A stretch of DNA of 9,636 bases, from NCBI GenBank assembly GCA_030671905.1, contig DAOVHK010000050.1, forward strand, positions 1 to 9,636, read 5' to 3'. Below the pieces are notes generated by a model that saw only the letters and a program-made list of their open reading frames with translations, was not told the origin of the DNA and searched no databases. The position numbers were made by a program, and so were the translations under genes. The DNA is from Clostridia bacterium. GTDB taxonomy: Bacteria; UBA6262; WVXT01. This document shows, in pieces, positions 1 through 5,394 of the stretch (position 1 is the stretch's first letter; each line of letters begins with the position of its first letter).

Positions 1-803
1 GCATAAATTATCTTTTGACCATTGGGTGAAAAAGAAGGAAAAGTGTTATCGTATTCATCACTGACTATTTGTTTTTCATTCTTACCATCGATATCTACCG
101 TATAGATTCCACTATTGTACTCTCGCCAGCTGGCAAACAGAATCTTGCCGCCATCCGGGGAAAAGGAAGGGAATTTATTATGGTACTCATCAGAAACTAT
201 ACATTTTTCACCTCTTCCGCTTAGGTTTTTTATATATATTCCCGGATTATCAAATAAATCGATTTTGCCATCTCCATTAGTATCCCTTCGCCTGCTCAAA
301 TATACTATTTTACTCCCATCGGGTGAGAAAGAAGGACAGGTATTCTGACAATCATCATTCACAATTTGCCTCTCATTTTTTCCGTCCACATCTATAATGT
401 AAATTCCAAAATTATCTCTCTGGTCAATCACGCCATCGTTATTAGTATCACACCGAATGCTACAAAAGACTATCTTGTTGCCATCTGGAGAAAATGCTGG
501 AAAGGCATTGCGATATTCATCGCTTACATTTTTTTTCATGCCAGTCAATTCGCAGATTTTTCTAATCATCTCCTCTGAAGGACCTAAGGCGATTACTTCC
601 CCAAGGACTTTTTTTGTATTTGTAAAATCTTTATTATTTAAATAGGCCTCTGCTAAAAGATAGTAGGTGTTAATATCTTTTCTTTTGGAAATTGCCATAG
701 AAAACTGCTTAATGGCTTCATCAAAAATTCCCAATTCAAATAGTTTTTGCCCTTTTTTGATTTCTTTAATTTTTCCAAAAAGACGCATGGCTACATCTCG
801 CAT
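1..803 (-). CDS. TPR and PD40 beta-propeller protein, 3' end outside window
   Basis: Reading from ATG at 803, the frame is open to the window edge (267 codons plus two bases), so the C-terminus is missing. The start directly follows the yraN stop (TAAATG), implying translational coupling. A second ATG at 788 (Met6) is possible, and neither has a clear Shine-Dalgarno. Residues about 13-80 form two TPR-like helical hairpins (KGQKLFELGIFDEAIKQF is typical). From residue 100 come four TolB/PD40 blade motifs of the form FPSFSPDGxKIxF at about 101, 156, 211 and 255. Blades 1 and 2 hold acidic loops DTNNDGVID (119-127) and DTNGDGKID (174-182) resembling EF-hand or dockerin calcium loops; blade 3 lacks the insert. 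CxxxC pairs occur at C114/C118 and C152/C156. No signal peptide is visible, although TolB-type propellers are often exported. PD40 propellers usually mediate protein binding. The specific function is unknown; domain calls are firm, role is not. Confidence 0.85.
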   Translation of the reverse strand, partial: MRDVAMRLFGKIKEIKKGQKLFELGIFDEAIKQFSMAISKRKDINTYYLLAEAYLNNKDFTNTKKVLGEVIALGPSEEMIRKICELTGMKKNVSDEYRNAFPAFSPDGNKIVFCSIRCDTNNDGVIDQRDNFGIYIIDVDGKNERQIVNDDCQNTCPSFSPDGSKIVYLSRRRDTNGDGKIDLFDNPGIYIKNLSGRGEKCIVSDEYHNKFPSFSPDGGKILFASWREYNSGIYTVDIDGKNEKQIVSDEYDNTFPSFSPNGQKIIY

Positions 804-1172
804 TTAGTAGGCATAATCCGTATTTACAATAAAAGCATCTTTAATAAGTTCTATATGACTGGAATAAACAGAAACAACATCGAATCTAAGATCTTGCTTA
901 TAAATTTTCTTTTCTTTAAGATATACTAAAGCTACTTTAGCAAGCTTCTTTTGTTTATGCCCATTTATTGCTTCTTCAGGTAAACCGTATTCTTTTGTCT
1001 TTCGCGTCTTGACTTCCACAAAACAAAGAATGTTTTTGTCTTTAGCAACGATGTCGATTTCACCTAAAGAACAACGGTAATTCCTTTCCATAATCTTATA
1101 TCCCTGCTTTTTTAAGAACTTTACGGATATGTCTTCCCCTTTTCTACCTAAATTTATTCTTTTATTACTCAT
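804..1172 (-). CDS. yraN: YraN/UPF0102 family nuclease-fold protein
   Basis: This 122-residue protein matches the UPF0102 family in length and in all hallmark segments: an N-terminal LGRKGED, NYRCSLGEIDIVAKD, and FVEVKTR. The conserved acidic and basic residues (E13, D40, E53, K55) form the PD-(D/E)xK pattern of restriction-endonuclease/Holliday-resolvase-like folds. The cellular role of the family is poorly defined; DNA processing is inferred from the fold only. The ATG overlaps the end of rplS by 8 bases, and the next gene starts directly after its stop, so it is a middle cistron of the operon. In many bacteria rnhB lies between rplS and yraN; it is absent here. The Shine-Dalgarno is weak (an AAAGAAAA stretch), consistent with coupling to rplS. 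Confidence 0.93.
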   Translation of the reverse strand: MSNKRINLGRKGEDISVKFLKKQGYKIMERNYRCSLGEIDIVAKDKNILCFVEVKTRKTKEYGLPEEAINGHKQKKLAKVALVYLKEKKIYKQDLRFDVVSVYSSHIELIKDAFIVNTDYAY

Positions 1173-1518
1173 TTAGTTTTTTTTCTTTAACTCGCGCAGC
1201 TTTACCTGTCTTTTTACGCAAATAATACAACTTTGCCCGGCGAACTCTTCCACTCTTAATAACACTTACCTTTTTAATCTGAGGAGAATGGAGAGGAAAA
1301 ACCCTCTCCACTCCTATACCATAAGAAAGCTTTCGCACAGTGAAAGTTTCACTTACGCCCCTCCCAGAACGGCTAATGACCACTCCTTCAAAGGCGTGAA
1401 CCCTTTCACTCCCGCCTTCGAAAACTTTTGAAATGACACGCACTGTATCGCCAACGAAGAAGTGTGGTAGCTCTTTTTTTAACATCTCCGTAGTCGCTCT
1501 TTTTAGCAAACTGTCCAT
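1165..1518 (-). CDS. rplS: 50S ribosomal protein L19
   Basis: The protein (117 residues from ATG at 1518) contributes to the 30S-50S interface of the ribosome. It shows the full L19 signature: GDTVRV (23-28), FEGVVISRSGRG, FTVRKLSYGIGVERVFPLHS, and a basic C-terminus with VRRAKLYYLR. An in-frame GTG at 1527 would add three residues, but it lies inside the purine-rich Shine-Dalgarno (AAAGGTGGAG) that serves the ATG, so I choose the ATG. The gene follows trmD after 43 bases and overlaps yraN by 8. The trmD-rplS pairing is among the most conserved gene orders in bacteria. No terminator or recognisable L19 leader fits in the short gap. Confidence 0.97.
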   Translation of the reverse strand: MDSLLKRATTEMLKKELPHFFVGDTVRVISKVFEGGSERVHAFEGVVISRSGRGVSETFTVRKLSYGIGVERVFPLHSPQIKKVSVIKSGRVRRAKLYYLRKKTGKAARVKEKKLNE

Positions 1519-1561
1519 AAACTCCACCTTTCTATAATCGCAAGTTTATCTATTTGCACCT

Positions 1562-2338
1562 TCAGAGAGTAATCGCCTTGCCCCCGTCTTGTTTTTTCTT
1601 AAGTTCTTTTAAGATTTTTTGGTCTTCTGCAGAAAGTGTTATCTTTTCTAAAAGATCCGACCTTTTGTTTAAAGTGTTTTTTAGCGCTTTTTGTCTTCGC
1701 CACTCTTTAATTTGGCTATGGTTCCCCGATAAAAGAAGGGCGGGAACAGACTTCTCCCTAAACCTTCGCGGCCGGGTGTAATGTGGATAATCTAATAATC
1801 CCTGGTAGAAGGAATCATTCTCAAAAGACTCTATTTTATTTAAAACTCCTGGCAATATCCTTACCAGAGAATCGATAATTACCATTGCCGGCAATTCTCC
1901 CCCTGTCAAAACATAATCGCCAATGGAAATCTCATCAGTAATTAAGTTCTCCTTGACCCGCTCGTCCACCCCCTCATAATGCCCACAGATAAACAGCAAG
2001 TGTTCCTCCTGTGAAAGTTCCTTGGCTTTAGCCTGATTGAAGGTTTGTCCTTGGGGAGTCAAAAGAATAATGCGCACCTTACGTTTTCTTTTTCTATTAC
2101 CTACGATTTTTTCTACAGCGCGAAATATAGGCTCGGGTTTCAAAACCATCCCTGCCCCACCACCATAAGAATAATCGTCCACAATGGAGTGTTTATCTAA
2201 AGCAAAATCACGCAAATTATGGATATTAATTTTAACAATGTTTTTCTGTTGCGCCCGCTTTAATATACTTTCTTTAATTATTCTTTCTAACATTTGTGGA
2301 AATATAGTTATTACATCGATCTGCATTTTCGTCTTCAA
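1562..2338 (-). CDS. trmD: tRNA (guanine-N1)-methyltransferase TrmD
   Basis: TrmD uses S-adenosylmethionine to methylate N1 of G37 next to the anticodon, preventing +1 frameshifting. It is a SPOUT enzyme with a trefoil knot. Visible hallmarks: YGGGAGMVLKPEP (58-70), CGHYEGVDERV (118-128), IGDYVLTGGELP (139-150, knot), the residues matching catalytic Arg and Asp (R160 in VRILPGVL, D175 in ENDSFYQG), and YPHYTRP with LLLSGNHSQIKEWR near the C-terminus. Length (254-258) is normal for the family. The TTG at 2338 follows the rimM stop without a gap and has AGGAG six bases upstream. ATG at 2326 (MQIDVITIFP) fits the usual family N-terminus better but has only a weak ribosome site. CGHYEG carries His where Arg is usual. 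Function is secure; only the start is open. Confidence 0.96.
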   Translation of the reverse strand: MKTKMQIDVITIFPQMLERIIKESILKRAQQKNIVKINIHNLRDFALDKHSIVDDYSYGGGAGMVLKPEPIFRAVEKIVGNRKRKRKVRIILLTPQGQTFNQAKAKELSQEEHLLFICGHYEGVDERVKENLITDEISIGDYVLTGGELPAMVIIDSLVRILPGVLNKIESFENDSFYQGLLDYPHYTRPRRFREKSVPALLLSGNHSQIKEWRRQKALKNTLNKRSDLLEKITLSAEDQKILKELKKKQDGGKAITL

Positions 2339-2878
2339 TTATAGCTCCTCAGGAAGATCAATTATCATTCTTTTCTTATTAATGTTAATTTCCTTTACAA
2401 ATCTTTTTAGTGCGGGAAATAAAATTTCTTTAGTCTCTTTTTTGATTACATAGATATCATTTGTCCCTGTTCCAAAAATATCCACAATTTTTCCAAGCCT
2501 GCGCAGACCCGTTTTGTCTTTCGCAAAAACGTCCATTCCCATCAAATCTCGAACATAGTAAGCTCCCCTCACCAAGGGAAGTCTCTTGCAAGCGACCTTA
2601 TATTTCTTCAACTGCTCTGCCTGGCTAATAGTATCATAACCAGCAAATTTCAGGATAATGAATCCTTTATGTTCCCTCATACCAAGTATCCGGGTTTCCC
2701 TTCTCTCCCCCTCTGGATTCACTAAATAGACATTCTTCATGCTTTTTAAAAGACTCCTTCCGTCTCTGGTGACGAAGCTTGATAAAGACAGGTAAGAAAT
2801 GAGTTTTACTTCACCTTTACGTCCCTGTGTATTAACAATCTCTCCCAAAAAGATTAAATTTTTATCATTCTCTTCCAT
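2339..2878 (-). CDS. rimM: 16S rRNA processing / 30S maturation factor RimM
   Basis: RimM helps assemble the head of the 30S subunit by binding ribosomal protein S19. The 179-residue length is typical. The N-terminal beta-barrel starts with LGEIVNTQGRKGEVKL (11-26). The PRC-barrel begins at YYVRDLMGMDVF (107-118), with the paired tyrosines and the later TNDIYVI, EILFPAL and IIDLPEEL segments characteristic of the family. The ATG at 2878 follows a purine stretch GGGGTG at about 8 bases distance, a mediocre Shine-Dalgarno that lies in the 3' arm of a small hairpin. The frame is open only 14 codons further upstream, with no better start. It abuts trmD (TAA then TTG). It is separated from khpA by the only large gap in the operon, which holds a palindromic repeat. 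Confidence 0.96.
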   Translation of the reverse strand: MEENDKNLIFLGEIVNTQGRKGEVKLISYLSLSSFVTRDGRSLLKSMKNVYLVNPEGERRETRILGMREHKGFIILKFAGYDTISQAEQLKKYKVACKRLPLVRGAYYVRDLMGMDVFAKDKTGLRRLGKIVDIFGTGTNDIYVIKKETKEILFPALKRFVKEININKKRMIIDLPEEL

Positions 2879-2889
2879 TTTGCCAACAC

Positions 2890-2900
2890 CCCAGCTTGGG
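2890..2900 (-). promoter_or_regulatory. Small hairpin overlapping the rimM ribosome binding site
   Basis: In the transcript the sequence CCCA-AGC-TGGG can form a 4-bp stem with a 3-base loop. Its 3' arm contains the GGG of the only plausible rimM Shine-Dalgarno (GGGGTG, positions 2887-2892). The stem is short, so a regulatory role is only a possibility; the complementarity itself is directly seen. Confidence 0.3.
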
Positions 2901-2928
2901 CGAGACTCCTGTACAGACTCTTATGACC

Positions 2929-2943
2929 CGAAGCTTTGCTTCG
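2929..2943 (-). repeat. Perfect 6-bp hairpin in the khpA-rimM gap
   Basis: CGAAGC, a 3-base loop and GCTTCG form a perfect inverted repeat. No T-run follows on either strand, so it is not an intrinsic terminator. It resembles in style the GC-richer stems of REP-type intergenic elements; it may belong to the same composite element as the longer palindrome next to it. Confidence 0.45.
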
Positions 2944-2967
2944 CTACTCCTTTCCTCCTCCAAGCGA

Positions 2968-3044
2968 GGGAATTTAGTCAAGCGAGCATTAGAATTTTTA
3001 ACCAAAAATCGAAGAAAAATTCCCAGCGAGTAAAACTAAATCCC
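2968..3044 (-). repeat. Long imperfect palindrome between khpA and rimM
   Basis: Outer arms GGGAATTTAGT (2968-2978) and ACTAAATCCC (3035-3044) pair over 10 bp with a single bulged A. Inner arms GAATTTTT (2992-2999) and AAAAATTC (3015-3022) pair perfectly around a 15-base loop. Both arms, plus the flank at 2963, also carry a direct AGCGAG motif (2963, 2980-2985 and 3025-3030), giving an internal bulge. The nested arrangement could fold as one long stem in RNA or single-stranded DNA. No T-run follows, so it is not a simple terminator. A miniature (MITE- or REP-like) intergenic element is the likeliest explanation, supported by the related copy after rsmB. Confidence 0.6.
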
Positions 3045-3048
3045 GAGC
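3024..3048 (-). repeat. Dispersed 25-bp repeat, copy 1 (after khpA)
   Basis: Positions 3024-3048 match 5365-5389 with two T/C differences in 25 bases. The shared blocks are CAGCGAG, AAAAC and AAATCCCGAGC. On the coding strand the repeat begins six bases after the khpA stop codon. It forms one arm of the long palindrome at 2968-3044. Confidence 0.7.
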
Positions 3049-3054
3049 CACCAT

Positions 3055-3285
3055 TTATTTAATGACCTCAATCGTGACTTGATGCCCTGTCTTCACAGAA
3101 GCAGCATTAAGCAACGTGCGAAGTGCTTTAATAGTCCTTCCTTGCTTGCCAATTACTCTGCCTATGTCTTCTTTCGCTATAGACAGTTCCAAAATTATAT
3201 TCTGTTCTTCTTTTACTTCTTTGACTTTAACCTTTTCGGGATTATCTACTAACTGTTTAACTACATGAATAATTAATTCTTTCAA
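3055..3285 (-). CDS. khpA: KH-domain RNA-binding protein KhpA (YlqC family)
   Basis: This small (76 residue) single KH-domain protein sits directly after rpsP, the standard location of khpA/ylqC in Firmicutes and many other phyla. The RNA-binding GxxG loop is GKQG at 46-49 inside GRVIGKQGRTIKALR. The flanking LSIAKEDIG and VTIEVIK strands complete the minimal fold. In pneumococcus KhpA partners with KhpB (Jag) and affects cell elongation through RNA binding; its targets here are unknown. The start is TTG at 3285, preceded by GGAGG at 5 bases, which decides it despite the rare codon. It lies 45 bases after rpsP. YlqD, found next in some Firmicutes, is absent. Confidence 0.94.
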   Translation of the reverse strand: MKELIIHVVKQLVDNPEKVKVKEVKEEQNIILELSIAKEDIGRVIGKQGRTIKALRTLLNAASVKTGHQVTIEVIK

Positions 3286-3330
3286 TTATTCCTCCAAAAT
3301 TACGTAATAATGAGTTTTGATGCCTGATAA

Positions 3331-3576
3331 TTATTCTTTTTCCTTGTGAATTTTCAATAAACTTTTTACCGTAGGTGAAACTAACGCACCTTTCTTCGTC
3401 CAGGCTTTAATCTTTTCTTGAAAGAAAGTAACTCTTTCTCTGGCCTCGCGGGGATTATAATGACCAAGAATTTCTAATACTCGTCCATCTCTTTTCTTTC
3501 TCGAATCAACTGCCACAATAGTGTAGAAAGGCCGCTTGTGTGTGCCAATTCTCTTCAATCTAATTATTATGGACAT
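3331..3576 (-). CDS. rpsP: 30S ribosomal protein S16
   Basis: The 81-residue product has the S16 signature from its first residues (IRLKRIGTHKRPFYTIV), then VAVDSRKKRDGRVLEILGHYNP and a short C-terminal tail with GALVSPTVKSLL. S16 is an early-binding protein needed for 30S assembly. The ATG at 3576 has an excellent AAAGGAGG ribosome site. A longer in-frame reading begins at 3747 but would overlap rpe by over 100 bases and add non-family sequence, so it is rejected. The gene usually follows ffh; here it follows rpe by 52 bases, the junction between two ancestral gene blocks. No convincing promoter is visible in that gap. Confidence 0.97.
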   Translation of the reverse strand: MSIIIRLKRIGTHKRPFYTIVAVDSRKKRDGRVLEILGHYNPREARERVTFFQEKIKAWTKKGALVSPTVKSLLKIHKEKE

Positions 3577-3628
3577 GCTTCCTCCTTTTAAATAGGAAAT
3601 AATAAAATTGCAGTTTGGTACCTCTCGT

Positions 3629-4306
3629 TTATTTACTGGCGGATTTCTTCTGAGAGAGGTTACACACTCGACGGAGATCGGCAATTGCTTTCCTGGGATC
3701 GGGTGAGCCGAAAATATACTCACCGCTAACCAGAATATTTGCGCCATTGTCTACTGTCAACCGCGCCGTGTTAAGGTCAATTCCGCCATCAACCTGAATA
3801 TCTACATCCAATCGATTTTTTGAAATGTAGTCTCGAAGATGAGCAATCTTGGGTAAGACAGAACTAATGAACTTCTGTCCCCCAAAACCTGGCTCTACTG
3901 TCATCAACAGGGCCATGTCAATTTGATTTAAGTAGTTCAACAAAGACTCAACAGGCGTCTGGGGCTTGAGAGCCACTCCTACTTCCAACCCTTCCTTTTT
4001 AATTGCTTCAATTCCCTCCCTAAGATTAATAGCTTCTGCGGAAACTGTAATAATTCTTGCTCCAGCACGAGCAAAGATAGATATAAATTCTTGAGCATTC
4101 TCTATCATTAGATGGACGTCAAGCGGAAGTTTGGTTATTTTCTTTATGGATTTGACGATTTGAGGTCCAAAAGAAATATTAGGAACAAAGTGACCATCCA
4201 TAATATCGAGATGCAACATATCAACTCCCGCTTTTTCAACCAGCCATATCGATTCCTTTAAGTTAGTAAAATCGCAATTTAGAATAGACGGAGCAATCTT
4301 AATCAC
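3629..4306 (-). CDS. rpe: Ribulose-phosphate 3-epimerase
   Basis: Rpe interconverts ribulose 5-phosphate and xylulose 5-phosphate in the pentose phosphate pathway. It is a cytoplasmic metal-dependent TIM barrel. The 225-residue length is normal. Key residues are present: S7 (APSIL), metal ligands H32 and D34 (LHLDIMDGHFVPN), H65 (DVHLMI), the VEPGFGGQ loop (137-144) and D173 (VDGGI). One unusual point: the late phosphate-site motif, usually G-S/N-A/Y-x-F, reads SGEYIFG with Glu196. The GTG start at 4306 overlaps the stop of the preceding gene (GTGA) and has AGGGAG eight bases upstream. Position after the PASTA gene mirrors the rpe position after prkC-rsgA in Firmicutes. Confidence 0.96.
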   Translation of the reverse strand: MIKIAPSILNCDFTNLKESIWLVEKAGVDMLHLDIMDGHFVPNISFGPQIVKSIKKITKLPLDVHLMIENAQEFISIFARAGARIITVSAEAINLREGIEAIKKEGLEVGVALKPQTPVESLLNYLNQIDMALLMTVEPGFGGQKFISSVLPKIAHLRDYISKNRLDVDIQVDGGIDLNTARLTVDNGANILVSGEYIFGSPDPRKAIADLRRVCNLSQKKSASK

Positions 4307-5322
4307 AATTCTATCTCCCTAACCAGAATACTGTTAACAAATATTTTTGCCTTTGCTTTTCCCAAAACTTGTATGGGCAATGAAATCTTCGTTCCTGGAG
4401 AATGTATTTTATGGTAAACTTCCCTTTCACCTTGACCATCCACTACCACAATGAGAACATCTCTATCTAAAACTCCCTGGGAAACTTCATAATATACTGT
4501 TGCTTCGCGGATTATTTTGTGCTCTTCGCTTTTCTTTGCTACAGTTACTTTGACTATAGTATTTTCATCGACGATTTCACCCGTGTGAGGTTCTTGTTTT
4601 AAAATAGTGCCTTGAGGAACACTATCATTAACAGTTTCTTTAATTTCACCTAAGGATAAATTCATATCCCGCAATATCTTCCGGGCGCTCTTAATATTTT
4701 GGCCAAGCAGATTAACCATTAAAGGCACTTCTGCTTCTCTGGCTGGACCAAGGCTTATCACCAGATTAATCATGCTTCCTCGGGCAACGATTTCTTCGGG
4801 TGAAGGGTCTTGCGCTATTACAAAGTCCTTTTTTATTTCCTCTGAGTAAATTCCTGTTTCCTCGCCCAGAACCAAGCCTGCCTGACGAAGGAGAATCTTT
4901 GCCTCGCGTAAAGACCTTCCTACAAGCTGAGAAACGAAAATAACCTGACCACCAGAACTAATGATAACTTTAATAACTTTTCCTTCCTTCACTACTGATC
5001 CTGGCAGCGGTTCCTGAAAAATAATACTGCCATCGGGTATATTCTCATTATATTGTTCGCCAACTTTCTTAATATATAAGTCCTGGTCACTTAAAATCTG
5101 GAAAGCCTGTCCCACAGTCCTTCCGGTTAGATCGGGAATCATAATCTCTTTCTTCTGATGAACAACTATCCCCATCAATTGGTTGAAAATGAGAACTCCA
5201 AATACTATAGAGGCAAAAGTAGCCAGAATGAGTTTAATAAATTTTTTTATCCCCTGTTGGAGAGAAAAAAAACCAAGTAACATAACAGAAATTAGAATTA
5301 AAATTCCTAGTATTGCTTTCAT
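4303..5322 (-). CDS. Membrane-anchored PASTA-repeat protein without kinase domain
   Basis: The 339-residue protein has two hydrophobic segments (about 3-21 and 29-53), separated by a basic stretch QQGIKKFIK. Three PASTA repeats follow (about 58-124, 126-193, 197-263); each shows the pattern P/V-x-L-x-G-x-x-x-x-x-A, then QEP/QDP and a terminal VKVxxSxG-like strand. The last 70 or so residues (267-339) form a beta-rich module with DVLIVVVDGQGEREVYHKI and IFVNSILV, resembling the extracellular end of clostridial PrkC. PASTA repeats bind muropeptides, lipid II or peptidoglycan in PrkC/PknB and some PBPs. No kinase or transpeptidase motif is present anywhere. ATG at 5322 has a weak AAAAGG site. 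It occupies the prkC slot between rsmB and rpe. A cell-wall-sensing or scaffolding role is inferred; topology and start are less certain than the domain call. Confidence 0.9.
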   Translation of the reverse strand: MKAILGILILISVMLLGFFSLQQGIKKFIKLILATFASIVFGVLIFNQLMGIVVHQKKEIMIPDLTGRTVGQAFQILSDQDLYIKKVGEQYNENIPDGSIIFQEPLPGSVVKEGKVIKVIISSGGQVIFVSQLVGRSLREAKILLRQAGLVLGEETGIYSEEIKKDFVIAQDPSPEEIVARGSMINLVISLGPAREAEVPLMVNLLGQNIKSARKILRDMNLSLGEIKETVNDSVPQGTILKQEPHTGEIVDENTIVKVTVAKKSEEHKIIREATVYYEVSQGVLDRDVLIVVVDGQGEREVYHKIHSPGTKISLPIQVLGKAKAKIFVNSILVREIEL

Positions 5323-5341
5323 AACTTAACCTTTTAATATA

Positions 5342-5387
5342 TCGGGATGCTTACAAAAAATTGTCAGCGAGCAAAACCAAATCCCGA
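5342..5387 (-). repeat. Inverted repeat in the rsmB-PASTA gap
   Basis: TCGGGAT (5342-5348) and ATCCCGA (5381-5387) form a perfect 7-bp stem with a 32-base loop, filling most of the 72-base gap between rsmB and the PASTA gene. One arm belongs to the dispersed repeat. There is no 3' T-run in the transcript orientation, so termination is not indicated. Confidence 0.4.
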
Positions 5388-5389
5388 GC
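5365..5389 (-). repeat. Dispersed 25-bp repeat, copy 2 (after rsmB)
   Basis: Matches 3024-3048 with two T/C differences, in the same orientation. On the coding strand it begins five bases after the rsmB stop codon, almost the same placement as copy 1 after khpA. Similarity extends weakly past the core into an A-rich stretch, and then the copies diverge. Confidence 0.7.
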
Positions 5390-5394
5390 TATCT

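Noticed and set aside
115..645. Plus-strand open frames opposite the PD40 gene
   Set aside because: They show antisense echoes of the PD40 repeats (recurring LLPSGE) and no independent coding signal.
1519..1527. GTG start for rplS three codons upstream
   Set aside because: The GTG is part of the Shine-Dalgarno for the ATG at 1518, which gives the usual L19 N-terminus.
2929..2943. Intrinsic terminator between khpA and rimM
   Set aside because: The hairpin has no following T-run on either strand, and the genes on both sides belong to one conserved operon.
2799..3062. Plus-strand open frame across the rimM start and the khpA-rimM gap
   Set aside because: It is mostly antisense to rimM and the intergenic repeat, has no family resemblance, and opposes the uniform gene direction.
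3299..3308. 10-base palindrome ATTACGTAAT in the rpsP-khpA gap
   Set aside because: Short palindromes of this AT-rich type are expected by chance, and the site lies within an operon with no sign of a promoter.
3577..3747. N-terminal extension of the rpsP reading frame to a Met at 3747
   Set aside because: It would overlap rpe by more than 100 bases and adds sequence unrelated to S16. The ATG at 3576 has a near-perfect AAAGGAGG site and gives the exact family N-terminus.
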